From NCBI GenBank assembly GCA_027382625.1, contig JAJKFJ010022734.1, positions 158,490 through 222,489 on the forward strand: a DNA stretch of 64,000 nucleotides, read 5' to 3'. The notes under the pieces were generated by a model. The model did not search any database and was not told the origin of the DNA. It was given only the letters and a program-made list of their open reading frames with translations. This document shows, one piece after another, positions 11,831 through 23,629 of this stretch (position 1 is its first letter; each line of letters begins with the position of its first letter). The position numbers and the translations under genes are program-made. This DNA is from Tetmemena sp. SeJ-2015. Its lineage: Eukaryota; Ciliophora; Spirotrichea; Sporadotrichida; Oxytrichidae.

Positions 11831-14423
11831 CGAGGAGAAGATAACAACGTCAATGTTAAGATCATCAATCAAAGCATTTAAATTGCTAAGATTCGATTGT
11901 ACATTAAATCAATTGAATACGGAGCTGTCTTACAACTACGAGTATCTAGGAAACTCAAGCAGACTGGTCATCACTCCCCTTACTGATAGATGCTATAGAA
12001 CTCTCTGCGGAGCTCTTTACCTGAACTATGGAGGTGCACCAGAAGGACCCGCCGGAACTGGCAAGACAGAAACTGTCAAGGATCTCTCAAAAGCCCTCGC
12101 TCGTCAATCACTCATAAAGATAAGAATATCTTGTATTTTAATGATAAATGATCATAATGTATTGTGTTCAACTGCTCTGATGGTCTTGACTACTTGCAGA
12201 TGGCTAAGTTCTTCAAGGGACTGGCTTCATGCGGAGCCTGGTCTTGCTTCGACGAGTTCAACAGAATCGAACTCGAGGTGTTGTCTGTGATCGCCCAACA
12301 ACTTCATACTATCCAGCACGCTATTGATAAGAAGATGGAAAAATTTGACTTCGAAGGTTCAGTCATTCCTCTCAAGTTTACCTGTAACTGCTTTATTACC
12401 ATGAACCCTGGTTACGCAGGCAGATCTGAACTGCCTGATAACCCATTTTTATTATAACTTTGCTTGCAAGTATTAATTTTAACTTGAAGGCTCTGTTCAG
12501 ATCAGTGGCTATGATGGTGCCCGACTATGCTATGATCGCAGAGATTTCCCTCTATTCTTATGGTTTCACTGACGCTAAGAACCTCGCCCAGAAGATTGTG
12601 ACAACCTACAAGCTCTGCTCTGAGCAGCTTTCTTCACAGGATCATTATGACTATGGAATGAGAGCAGTCAAGTCAGTGCTCACTGCTGCTGGAAACCTTA
12701 AGAGAAAGTTCGTCGATGTAGATGAGAGCATTTACAAAGATAGCATGAATGTGTGTTGTCTATTCATTGTACCCTCTTAGTTATTTTCACTCTTAATGAA
12801 AATAGAAGGATTATATTGTGATGTTGAGAGCCATTAACGATGTGAACTTGGCTAAGTTCTTGTCTCATGACTTGCCTCTCTTCAGAAATATCACCTCTGA
12901 TTTGTTCCCAGGAGTTGTGCTCCCAGAACCTGACTATACCGACATGATGGCTTGCATGCGCAACTAGATGAAGATTCTCAACTTACAGGATGAGCCCTAC
13001 TTCATTGACAAGATCATTCAGCTATATGAGATGGTGGTAGTGCGTCACGGACTCATGGTGGTCGGAAATCCTTTCGCAGGAAAGTCCTCAGCTATTAAAG
13101 TATTGGCTGGTGCACTCACAGAGTTGAATGAGAAAGGACTCATGGGAGAGATGAAGACTCACGTGTGCATCATTAATCCTAAGAGTATCACGATGGGTCA
13201 GCTTTATGGAAACTTCGATGAGGTCTCTCACGATTGGTCTGACGGAGTATTAAGCCGTGTGGTATAGAGTTCTCGCTGCTTAGATGGACAAGAAAGATAG
13301 AAGATGGTTTAATATTGATGATGTATCAGTTCCTCTACATAATTTTTAAGTATTGATGGTTGGTATTCGATGGACCAGTTGACGCTATTTGGATTGAGAA
13401 CATGAATACCGTACTCGATGATAACAAGAAGCTTTGTCTCATGAGTGGTGAAATCATTCAGATGTCAGACAACATGAACATGATCTTCGAGCCCATGGAC
13501 TTGGCAGTCGCCTCTCCAGCTACCGTCTCTCGCTGTGGTATGGTCTATATGGAGCCTCATCAAATGGGTTGGAGACCCATTCTCAATTCTTGGAAGAATA
13601 AACTACCTACTTGCTTCGGAGATGAGCACGTAAAGGTGATTCAAGAACTCGCAGATGTCATCATTCAGCCCTGCCTTGACTTCATCAGAAATGAATGCCA
13701 CGAAACCACTCCAACTCAAGATCAAAATATAGTGCAAAGTCTCCTGCGCATCTGGAGATCTCTCCTCACTGTCTTTGATAACGAGCACTTCATCACTAAT
13801 CTTGACAAGAAAGCAGTCCACTCAGTATCTCATTTTTGGAATACTTTAAGGATGTTGAACCTGATATTTGGAATTTCTTTTGCTATAATTGAGTCTTGCT
13901 TTGTATTCTCTGCAGTGTGGTCGTTATGCTGCTCTATCAACACCGAGTACAGAAGACCCTTCGACCAGCAATTCAAAAAGATCTGTAATGGAGAACTCGA
14001 CCACGGAAAGAAGCTTCAGAAGAAGATCCTTCCCACCACCTTCGACAGAGGCACCATCTACGATTATGTCTACTTCCCAGAGAAGAACGAGTGGAAGCAC
14101 TGGATGGACCTCGTAAACAAAGAGCAACTCGACAACTTCCCCAAGAACACCTAGGTTTAAGATATCATAGTCACCACTATTGACACTGTCAGATACAGCT
14201 TTCTACAGGAGCACTTTATCAAGCACGAGATCTTGTCTCTCTTCGTTGGACCTACTGGTACTGGTAAATCTGCTTATATCATGAATGTACTACTCAACAA
14301 TCTTAAGATATTATCCATCTTAATTTATGTTATTTTTGAATAGAAGAATCTGAACAAAGAAAAATTCATGACTATCGAAGTTGGATTCTCTGCTCAGACT
14401 CAAGCAAATCAGGTAAGACTAAA
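11831..14423 (+). CDS. Axonemal dynein heavy chain, block 3: AAA1, AAA2 and start of AAA3 (inverted relative to the other blocks)
   Basis: This block carries the start of the dynein motor on the + strand, while all other blocks are on -. AAA1 shows [22 protein letters not shown], Walker [11 protein letters not shown] (12046 on) and Walker [19 protein letters not shown]2 has [14 protein letters not shown] (about 13063) and [22 protein letters not shown]3 Walker A is [13 protein letters not shown] (about 14248). It ends at FSAQTQANQ followed by an intron donor. IESs with pointers AATCAA, AAT, TAAC, GATGGTT, CTTT and AATCT each restore the family sequence. A GT-AG intron lies at about 12752-12815. 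The reading ends at pointer TAAGACTAAA (14414-14423), whose partner lies inverted at 16540-16549. Motifs suit a single-headed inner-arm dynein of DNAH7/3/12 type; the subtype is inference. Confidence 0.92.
11873..11912. other. IES, pointer AATCAA, 40 bp
   Basis: AATCAA at 11867-11872 and 11907-11912. Removal joins [12 protein letters not shown] to [15 protein letters not shown] and fixes the frame. Confidence 0.75.
12109..12158. other. IES, pointer AAT, 50 bp, in AAA1
   Basis: AAT at 12106-12108 and 12156-12158. Removal gives [20 protein letters not shown], the expected AAA1 sequence. Confidence 0.8.
12443..12483. other. IES, pointer TAAC, 41 bp, in AAA1
   Basis: TAAC at 12439-12442 and 12480-12483. 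Removal joins GRSELPDN to [15 protein letters not shown], as in all dyneins. Confidence 0.85.
13310..13361. other. IES, pointer GATGGTT, 52 bp, in AAA2
   Basis: GATGGTT at 13303-13309 and 13355-13361. Removal gives [19 protein letters not shown] across the AAA2 Walker B region. Confidence 0.88.
13881..13902. other. IES, pointer CTTT, 22 bp
   Basis: CTTT at 13877-13880 and 13899-13902. Removal joins [10 protein letters not shown] to [17 protein letters not shown]. Confidence 0.75.
14304..14351. other. IES, pointer AATCT, 48 bp, in AAA3 (in frame)
   Basis: AATCT at 14299-14303 and 14347-14351. It is a multiple of three with no TGA, so it would be invisible to an ORF finder. Removal gives [15 protein letters not shown], the usual length after the AAA3 P-loop. 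Confidence 0.75.
14414..14423 (+). other. Scrambled-junction pointer TAAGACTAAA (block 3 end)
   Basis: It lies just inside the intron donor of AAA3 (exon ...SAQTQANQ, then gtaag). The same 10 bases occur on the minus strand at 16540-16549, 50 bases upstream of the exon beginning [19 protein letters not shown]. Joining the two makes a roughly 50-bp GT-AG intron and a continuous AAA3. Confidence 0.9.
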
Positions 14424-14454
14424 TAATAAGTATCTTGACAATTCTCAGAGCATG

Positions 14455-16549
14455 ATATATTTTTGTTGATGCCTCGATGAGCTTGGGTTGTAGGTCTTCA
14501 AGTTCCTTTTGCATCTTAGAGACGTTTGCCTCTGTGGAGATAAGACAGTTATAACCATGCTTCATATCTGTTCTTAAGAGCCATGATCTCCTCTCTCTTC
14601 TCCTTCAAGATAGTCTTGAAAGTAGTGATCAACTCCAAATAAGAGTACAAATGTCATTATAATATGTGGATGTGCAATATAAGAGGTAGGGGTGACATAG
14701 TAGAAGCGTCTGAGCTCAGCTTTGAACCTATCAGCGGCGTGGGCTGTGGATTCATGGAAGTGCTGCACCAGCAACACGCACTCATGTCTTACCTGAGCCT
14801 CCATATCAATTTCTGCGAGGAATCTCTTCGCCACAGATTCAAGAGCGTCCTTGGGCCACTCAGAGAACCAATCGATGGTTGTGCAGTTCACAAGAGATAA
14901 AATTGATGGAAAATGTTTGAGATGGGAAGTTTCTGACTCTAGATCTGAAGGACTCTCCAATAGGTGAGAAGCACAGCACGATGTGTAGCTTCTTTCTGCA
15001 TCGTTCGACGAAGAATGAGAACAGTTGGGCAGGAGTGCCATCAGGGCATCTATTCTCAGCTTTTGCAGCAGGTCTCACTAGCTCGCAGACGTCTGCCTTC
15101 TCATCAGCAGGGAAGAGATTGGGGATTTCACCTGTGTTGAGGATGTTATTGACATCTTCCAAGAATCCTTCCTCCTTGATTTGCACATCAGTGAATATGA
15201 AAGAGGTGGTGTTGCCCTTGCCTCCGCACATTCTCAGCAAGTTCTTCATGTCGTCTCTCCACTCTTGCATTCTGTAGTTATCAAGAAAGAATGAATGCAT
15301 GTGATTGGTGAAGTTCTTCTTGATTTCCACTTGATAGACTTCCATGTCACCCATCTTTGAGGCAAGTCTGGTTAGGGACTGTCTACCTGATCCTCCTACT
15401 CCTACCAACAGGGCGTGACCACCTGGCTGCTTGAGGATTCTGCTCACTCTGAGTAAGTGCTCGAGAGCGAAGGCAAACAGCACCAGCTCCATAGGCTTCT
15501 CAGACATCATGTTGTACTGGGAGAGAGCTTCCTCACAGCAATATACATCATGATACTTAAATTTTGAGCAAGCTTGAGCTTTTCTTTGTCAGTGATTTCT
15601 TCATAGGGGCGTTCTGCCATACCGAAGGGAGTGAGTACATCTCCAAAGATGAGTCCTCTGATCTCATCAAGAGTCTCCACCTTGCCGTTCTTGTCAGTGT
15701 CCAAGTGTTGGAAGATTATGTCGAAGTTGCCTGCGAATATCAAGCAAGTGTGAGTAAGATTAAATTGAATGGAGCTCTGACTGTGTCCTTGACAGTTTGA
15801 AGCATCCAGAGTCTGTCTTCGTTATTGATGAGTCTATCTCCAAACACTCTGAATATTTCATGAGCCCAGAGACGGATGCACACGTCAGTGTTGGGGATTT
15901 GGTTTCTGCCGGCCATGCAGATACCGCAGATGACCTTACTGAAGTCTCTCAAGTTGAAGGTGTAGTGAGACTTCATAGGCGTGGGCTTGAGATCTTCCTG
16001 GATCTTCTGATAGATCTTGAGTGTGCTTGAGACAATCTTTCCCTCCATGTTCTGAACGTCAGGATTGAAATTAAAGATGCGGAAGTACCACTTCAAAATA
16101 GTTCTGAAGATGTTATTCATCGTGTTCTCATCGAAAATTGCAAACGCAACAATCATCTCACACTTTATAATGGGCTCATTAATTAGGAAGCGGGGTTATG
16201 AATGTTGAAGTGGCGTTGGAATCTTGGGGTGATGAAGGTCTTGCCCCCACCTGGGGGTCCCATAGCAGTAATTACCATGGTGTCGATGATGTTTCTGAAG
16301 GGATGCTTGTTATCCTTGCGTTCGTACCAACCGCCTTGATCAACAAGTTGTCTGAGGATTTCAATGGGTGGCTGGGCGCCATAAGACTCCTTCTTAGGCA
16401 TGTTGAGGTCATCAACGAAGATGACGCACCTCATTCCGAACTTGGGTCCGAAGTAGTCCTTTCTTCTCTTGTCCAGTTTCAGGTCAATGATATCTTGCAC
16501 CTACAAAGCAATTAGCATTCATTAATCCACACTATAATGTTTAGTCTTA
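14455..16549 (-). CDS. Axonemal dynein heavy chain, block 4: rest of AAA3, AAA4 and stalk helix 1
   Basis: Read from 16549 downwards. After a 3' splice site comes [19 protein letters not shown]. Then [17 protein letters not shown] with [10 protein letters not shown] (AAA3 Walker B region) and [19 protein letters not shown]4 has [18 protein letters not shown] (about 15410-15355), [18 protein letters not shown] and [38 protein letters not shown] follows, and then the start of the stalk coiled coil ([20 protein letters not shown]). It stops near EASTKI, about 30 bp from the inverted block 3. IESs with pointers ATCTC and ATTC (minus-strand sense) are removed cleanly. Two single-base frame offsets remain (near 15555 and 14570). 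Confidence 0.9.
14899..14923. other. IES, pointer GAGAT, 25 bp, in AAA4
   Basis: GAGAT at 14894-14898 and 14919-14923. Removal (minus strand) joins [10 protein letters not shown] to [13 protein letters not shown], the expected continuous dynein motif. Confidence 0.9.
15739..15770. other. IES, pointer GAAT, 32 bp
   Basis: GAAT at 15735-15738 and 15767-15770. Removal on the minus strand joins [11 protein letters not shown] to [12 protein letters not shown]. Confidence 0.8.
16540..16549 (-). other. Scrambled-junction pointer TAAGACTAAA (block 4 start, inverted copy)
   Basis: Partner of 14414-14423. On + it reads TTTAGTCTTA. It marks where block 4 must be inverted relative to block 3 and joined to it. 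Confidence 0.9.
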
Positions 16550-16569
16550 TCAAAGCTATAAAAATGATG

Positions 16570-19500
16570 CAGTGACGATTCAAGAATTGTAAATTGGTTT
16601 CCCATTGAGTGATCTCCTTCAGGAACACCTTGGCGTAGGGGGAACCCTTCATAGTCTAGGTCTTGATAATTCAATTAGCAATAACGAAATCTAAAGCTAA
16701 AATATTTTACTCTATGAATGTGGTCATCAAGTAGTGCTTGGATAAGTTCAATGGCTTCTCCATCTAGGATGTAAGAGCCCTTCCAGTCTTTGCAAGCAAA
16801 CTCCATGGGAGCCCAATCGTCGTTCATCTTCATGAGGGTCTTCTCGTTGGAGTACTCCTTGCTGGCAGTCTCACTGATGTCCTCCAGCTTGTCCTTGTAC
16901 TGCTCGATCTGCAGGTCTCTGAGAGTCTTAAGCTTCTCATTCTTCTCGATGGGTTTCTCTATCAGCTTCCTGATCTCCTCCATGTGGCGAGGCTTAAGTC
17001 CAGGGTTGCAGAGGGAACGAATGATAGGGAGGTAGTCTCTGAACCTTGTCAAGTCACTCTTGATGTCGTTGGCGATCTTCTCTGGCTTAGTCATTCTTGA
17101 TGCGCTGAATCGGTTAATCAACTTCAACACTAATAGCAACAACCTCACACTAGTTATATTAAACTTGTTTGAGGTGTTGAACATCTGCTTGTGGTCCTTC
17201 TCCACCTCCTCTGGGTCCAACTTGAACAGCTCGCCCTCATTCCAGAGAGTGTTTCTGAAGTTATAGTCTTTCACCAACTTCCAAAGCTCCTCATAGGGCT
17301 TGATGGCTTGCTTGCACTCATCATCAGAGGGTACTCGCTGATGGGGAAGTCCAGGTCGGCCTCCTGCTCATTGATGCGCACCATCTCCTCAGTAAGCTGC
17401 TGCAACTTGGCGTTGATGTTGGCGATCATCTTGTTGTACTCGTCTTCCTTCTTCTTGTTCTCGTAGTCCTTGAACTTGTCCACGTCCTGCTTGATCTCCT
17501 CCAGCATCTCGGTGAACTCCCTCTTCTACTTGACGAGAGCGTTCTCGATGTCCACTCTCTCAGTCTTCAGCTTGTTCTCTTGCATCTCCACCATTGAGTT
17601 CAGTTTGCAAGTCTAGACATAGAAAACATAAAATAAAAAATTAAATTAATTATATTCTTTTATGTTAAATAGGCTGAGTTGACTGAGCGAGTTTGGTCTT
17701 CAGGTACCTTGTAGCGAGGGTTATTGTAGAGGAGGATGAGCCACTCGATGAGGTCGTTGTAGTCGCTCACAAGGGACTACTTGCGGATGATCTTGATCTC
17801 CTCCAGCTCCTTCTCCATGGACACCAGCTTCTTGGAGGTGTCGGCCTTGTTGGCGAAGGATTCGTTAATACCCTTAACAGCTTGGATGATAGAAGCTGAG
17901 GACTCTGTGAACACGTAGTCAGCGATGCGGTTGAGGATGCGGTCGATCAAGTCCTCACACTCGCGCATAGCTTGTTGTTTAGATCGCGCAGTCGATGAGG
18001 AACATGTTCATGCGGATCTCAAAGGGCATGTTGGTGCGGATCTCCCTGATAGTGTCCTCATATTTATTGATCTCAGCGAGGAAGGCCTCTCTTTTGTAAG
18101 GTCCCTCGTTTAGGAAGTGCTCAATACGAGCCTTCTCCTTCAAGATGAAGAGGTAGTTGTCGTAAACGTGGAGGGCCTCCTCAACTGTGTCGATGTTGTG
18201 CTCCAGGATGTCATGGATCTCGTTCTAGGCGTTTCTCACTAAGTCATCCTCGATGGGCACGTCCCACAAGTGCATCTTGTCACATTAAATAGAGCTAATG
18301 AAGAATGATATCACTTCTGGCTATGGTGTTCTCAGGTCTGGGTAGATTCTAACTCTGCTGCACTATAAGCTCCACAATCTTAAAAATTAAGTTATCTTCT
18401 CAAGGTCTCTCTTGACAACGTTAAGTTGATCTGAGAAGGTGATTCTCTGACCGTCTACTGTGAGTTTGAGGATGAGGAAACTGTCTTCGAAGGGAGAGTC
18501 TGGGTCGTACTCTCTCTTGATGATCTCCTGTGGAGTGGGGTAATCATTCTTCTTGAATCTTCTGAAGAACTCCACGTAAGACTTGACTGACTTAGTAATG
18601 AGTTCTCTAACTTGGTTGGCCATGAGAGTGGCAACTGACTCAAAGAAAGTCTTAGTCTGGTCCTTGTCCAAGTTCTCTAGCTCCTCTCTCAAGATATCCA
18701 CAGCGCTCTTGTTCCAGTCTGAGCTCAGCAGGCCCTTGACCTTGTTCATCTAGTTATCTTGCTGCTCGAGGAACTAGACCAAGAACACTGGCTCCTCACG
18801 GGGTGCTGGCAGCTTCACAAAGAGGTAGTTCTCGTATTCCTGCCACAGCTTCATGAGCTCAAGAGTGGCCTAGGAGCAGATGCACAAGTTCTCACTCATC
18901 AACATGCGAGCCATCATCACGTTGTGCTTCCACTCTTCGTTGGGTTCGATGCCCTTGTAGAAGTCATCACCCCAGTCGATGGGTTGGTTCAAGACCTATT
19001 GGATACCAAGTCTGCGCATCTCATTGTCGTCCTTGAGGATATAGTCGAGGATACTCTTCCTCACTGAATCGAAATAGTCCTTGTTGATCTCGTTCAGCAT
19101 GCTGTCAATCAAGTACTCGATGCGGTCCTTCTCGACTGCGTGCAAGTCTCCTGGGATCAGTTTAACATGAAATGATTGATTTGAGTTCAATGATATGGCT
19201 GAGCCAGTATTGTCTAATGGGAGCGATCACATCTACTGAGATCTCATTTTCAACGTACTGTCTGTACCTCTGGTAGGAGATCTTTCTAGCTTGGATTCTC
19301 TTTCTGTCAGCATTCTTGGGGTTGAGCACACCCTCGTACTCTTCTCTCTCATCAGCGGGTTCCACATCATCGTTGCTCACGATGTCTAGCTTGGTGCCAG
19401 TGTCGTTAACGTCCTTATACTTTATGGTTCTGGTGTCAGTGTCGATGTAGAAACCCTTTCCAGAAGGAGTGAAGTTGGTTCCAATTCTGTGGCAAACTGA

Positions 19501-20527
19501 GAAGTAGTGGCGTTGAGATGAAATAGGTGCAGCTAAGGTGCGACTGAAGGGATCAATCACAGGAGGGTATCTGCTTAGGGCTTTAGTAGGCTTCTTGAAG
19601 GAAAGGGCCATAAGCTTGGCAGGGTCATTTGCAAGCAGTGAGAACTCTTAATTCTTAGCCATGGGGTCATCGCCTGCTCCAAGTAGATCACTAGAGATCT
19701 TTCCTTCTCCGAAAGGCTTTTTGAATCTTCTAGTAGGAGACTCGTTGTTAGCCCCGCTTATCATAGTTCCTGGAATGTTGGATCTGAACATGGATCCTTG
19801 GAGGTGACCTCCATAAGAGCCCATGCTTCCTTAGAGCTTGGAGCCCATCATCTGTGTGAAGCTTCTCCAAAGTTTCCGAGTGCCATTGGCTTCATAGAGC
19901 CTGACTTGTATTTGTCAGAGGCTCCTCCCAGGTCCATGAGTGACTTAACGGTTTGCTTTCCTTGGAAGGCTGAGGGCTTTTGCTTGTTAAGTGAGGCATA
20001 GATGACTTGTCTGCCGATGGAGGAGAACTTTCCAAACTCTTGGAGATCAATCTCCACGTTCTGGCTTTCAGTCATGAGGTCTCCAATGAGCTAGAACATG
20101 TTATTGAGGCTGCTCTGGAGTTGTTGCTTGTCCAGGCCAGCGCTCTTAGCCATGGCTGGGTAGTTAGGCTTGACTGTGGGGTCCATGACTATGTTTGACT
20201 GTCCGTCCAACTCAGATTAGCCTGACTTGTAGTTGAGGCCATGAGTTTGGAGGAAGTGCCCTGACAGTCTAATATAGATCACTTTCATGTTCTCTCTTAT
20301 CGCTTAGAAGCCAACCACACCTGTAAAAATGAGTGGTAAGATAAATAGTTTGCAAAGGTAAAGTTAGTGGGAATAGTTGAAACTGCCATTTTAGGAAGAA
20401 GAATAAATTTAAATTTAATGGCCTATTTATTAACCACCACCTCCAAAAGAGGCTCAAAGTTGGCTAAAACTTACCAAAAGCTGGCACGTTCACTGCTCTA
20501 TTCAGCTCTATCTGACTCAGGCACCAT
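16570..20527 (-). CDS. Axonemal dynein heavy chain, block 1: N-terminal tail and first half of linker
   Basis: Start ATG at 20525-20527 (MVPESDRAEQSSERASF). The tail includes SKSGQSELDGQ-type low-complexity sequence, then VIDPFSRTLAAPISSQRHYF, HVKLIPGDLHAVEKDRIEYL and SYVEFFRRFKKNDYPTPQEI. A charged coiled region follows (17500-17270), then the linker: LWNEGELFKLDPEEVEKDH, SLCNPGLKPRHMEEI, MKMNDDWAPMEFACKDW and TMKGSPYAKVFLKEITQW near 16625. The expected continuation of the linker (the W-x-YLEPIFSSEDI region) does not follow here and was not found elsewhere in the window. A 17-bp IES (ACTC) is resolved at 17320-17336. Frames near 20280-20500 are not settled (intron or IES). Confidence 0.88.
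17320..17336. other. 17-bp IES, pointer ACTC, in the linker
   Basis: ACTC at 17316-17319 and 17333-17336. Removal on the minus strand joins DLDFPISE to CKQAIKPYEELWKLVKDY and corrects the frame. Confidence 0.75.
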
Positions 20528-20627
20528 CTAAAAACAAACCATTAAGGATAAAGTTAGAAACATATATCTAATTTATTGACAGGCCTATTTACAAGAAAGA
20601 TTTTATTGAAGGAATAAATTTAAGTGC

Positions 20628-23600
20628 TCATAAGTTTTAAGCTATAAGTTATTTATATTTGGACTTAGCAGAGTTAAAGTAGGACTTCTCCTCACAGTGA
20701 CTCAGCAAATAAGGATGACACTCGACTATAAAGCCCTTCAAAAACTCATTCCCCTCCCTTTATAAAATGCCTTTTGCCTTTCGCTTCTTTCTTTTCTTTG
20801 ATGCAGGTTGAATGCCATCTTTAGGAATATTTAATAACTCTGGAAGTTGCATTTTAAAATTCGTTTGAGCTTCATCTCCTATTCTGGAAGTTTAAATTAT
20901 TTTAAGGCTGCTTTGACTATGCTTGCGAAATAGATCCAGCAAATAAATTTACATGGCTTTAAAAATATTGAAATAGATCTGTAGATTAGCGTTCTTTCTC
21001 TCTCGCGCTTCATATCTAGCCTTTGACTACATTCGTGTCCACTGTGCTTTTCAAAAGCAGAGCCTTACTCTTGTACTTGTCTAGAATAGCTTAGAATTAC
21101 TCTTTAGTCATAGTTTGGTTCTATTCCTCAGTCTTTTCACTCTACAAACCTCCTTTATTACTATTACGACTAAGCATATTTTGATTCCTGGTGTGATTAT
21201 TAGCTACTGCTAATTTAGGTTTGCTTATTCGGCAAGGCCTTTGCCAAATTCTAAGAATTGGAGAGCATCACTATTGCTAATATATAACTATAAATAAACT
21301 ATAGAGTCATCTTGATTATCCTTTCGGTAGTTAGAGAGATACTTGCTCCTCACCCTCTCCTTGATCTTTGACTGCAAAGAGGCTTTAAGTTTCTTCTCCT
21401 CCTCTATTTTAGCAAGTGTCTACTCAGAGTCTTGCTCTCTCTTTGCAATTAGTGAAGTTGTTGTTTATTGAGGTTCGATTGTTGACTAGTTCAATTAAGG
21501 AGGCAAATTGCCTTTGGTAGTGAAGTAGTGATTGCTGAATTTACTTCCTAAACGTATCGGCTGCTATTGATCTTTGTTGCTTGAGAGGTAAACAGAAGCA
21601 TTAGAGTCAGGATGCTTAAGGAGCAAAGCAGACTTGTTTGACGACTGTCTTATCCCAAAGTCAGTTCCTTTAGATCTCAGCATGTTTAGGATAGCTCGAG
21701 AAGGCGGGCTACTAGCATCTTACAGCTCCTTCCGTAAAAACTTCAAACATCAAATTAAATTCAAAATGAGACTGATACTTCTTCGCTAATTTTTCAAACT
21801 GCTTTTGCGATGTTTAGTTATCATCAAATTAAAAAATGAAGTTAAAATCCTGAGTTACATATTTATAATGGCGATAATACTCTTAAGCCCAGTAGATCCT
21901 AAACTAGATCTCACTTTAATAGGTGGAAGTAAATCTAGATGCTCTGATTTTATATCCTTGTCTTATTTATCATTCGCCCTGTCTGCTTAGAGGCCCTAAG
22001 TTCCCTATCCTCCTAAAGCATCAACCTAATTTTCATTAGTTGTAGATATAGTCTGATGGTTAGAGTCAACGACCACAGACTTATTAGTTGGAACATGAGT
22101 TCGGACCATTATTGAACTGAACGAGGACTCTGTATTACCATGATGCCTCTCCTTCGAATGAAAAAGCCTGTCCTTTCTGAGATTGATGGATGTATAGTTA
22201 AGCGAGCCATAAGGATCCCCAGTTTTCTTAATGTACGTAAAATCGGGAGTTACATCTTTTTAGAAAGCTCTCTTTCGCTTACTTCTCTTGATCCTCACTT
22301 GAGAGTTTGTACTTCCCTCGTTTTAAATAGAGATGATCACATCGTCTGCTGCATTTTAATCTTCTTAGATTCTAATCTCTGGCTCTATAGTGCGATATTG
22401 AGTTTTGTCCTGATCACTAGTCATAGACATCCCTTCACGTTTCATTTTTAGATTCTTGATGCTTGCTACTCTCTCACCCATGCTCTTCCCTCTTCCTCCC
22501 TTCTTAGTTTTCCTACTATCACTCTCTCGCCGGAAGAGTTTAGCTGCTCTTGTGGTAACAGCTGAGGGTTGGAAGAAACATTTTAAAGTTGGGCTTGAGA
22601 GCTTGAAGCCTCTAGCTTAAGAGCTTTGAAGAGAGAACTGTTTTGCTTTTTCAAAGCCTACATCTAATAAGGATGAATGTTGAATGCAGAGACTGGCACA
22701 TGACCTCCATTTTAAGCTTAAACGAGTAAAAAATAAGATTCTTTCTTTATGATAATCTAGCTTTTTGTGTATCCAAAATCACACCCTTCTTATCAATGAT
22801 GCCTTGATTTACAAGAGTTTGATAGGTGCTCTTTCTCTCGAAAAATCTAGCAAGGTGCCTATCTTGCAACGAGTCATAATGGTTTGCATTGATCTTCGTT
22901 TGCTAATATAGGTAGGGGATAGCCACCCCATCGAGGATAAAGTCTGATCTGGAGGAGTGGTTTTAGTTCTTAGTGAGCTGTTCTTGTACCTTCTCTTAGG
23001 AGAGTATTGTTAAGCGTGTTTCAGTCTTTTGAGACTCTGTTTATTGTGGAGTATTGAAGGATCAGGAGAGGGTGATGCGTTTCTTGGCTGAGAGTCTGTG
23101 GTTCTATATTACGAATATCTGCACCCAAACCCTTTTCAGCATTTGGAGTGGGGTCATTTACTTATTATCATGCATCTTAAGCAACTACAGAAGAATGAGT
23201 TTCTTATAAGAGAGAAGTTTAGTCTTACTATATTCTGCTAAGTTGTAACAGAAGGTGGATCTTAGTTTCTTTCCATGCCGACGATATTCTTAATTAATTA
23301 AATAATACCTTCAATCTAAAAAATAATTCTCTGAATTGAATTTAGAGGATAAAGTTTGACATGAAGAAATTGGGGCAGCCCCAAACCCAAAGACATTGCT
23401 AGTAGCTTTGGGAATATCGTTTGAGAATAGTGGTTGATCTTACTTTGAAAAGGCGTTCCAACAGAGGGCGTAGGTGGCCTGACTGATCAATTAACCAACG
23501 GTATTGCTATCGCCTCGGAAGTTTCTATTTAAACAAGGTAAAATTTTAAATCGCTCACCTCTCCACGCATTCTGTGAAGAGTCGTTCCAGGTCGAAGTAA

Positions 23601-23629
23601 CTCAATCCTTATTACTAGTTACGTTCCAT
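20628..23629 (-). CDS. Unknown protein with a possible RPEL-like motif, complete gene between two dynein blocks
   Basis: Function not recognised. ATG at 23627-23629 (MERNQQQGLSYFDLERLF), a GT-AG intron after CVER, then FRGDSNTVGQLISQATYALC. Later comes LARFFERKSTYQTLVNQGII, which aligns in spacing with actin-binding RPEL motifs but has K for R and S for P, so this is weak. The middle is rich in Lys, Ser and Gln (KRSKRKRAFQKDVTPDFTYI). The C-terminus has a basic cluster (SKKRKKRKAKG) and ends at TGA 20628-20630. Many Gln codons are TAA/TAG. A 53-bp IES with pointer ACTCTCTC is resolved; others are likely near 22720 and 23290. The basic clusters suggest a nuclear protein, by inference. Confidence 0.7.
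22476..22528. other. IES, pointer ACTCTCTC, 53 bp
   Basis: ACTCTCTC at 22468-22475 and 22521-22528. Removal on the minus strand joins LPQEQLNSSGERV to ASIKNLKMKREGMSM, merging two open frames. Confidence 0.85.

Noticed and set aside
13603..14127. Minus-strand ORFs opposite dynein AAA2
   Set aside because: Antisense shadows of the conserved plus-strand dynein frame.
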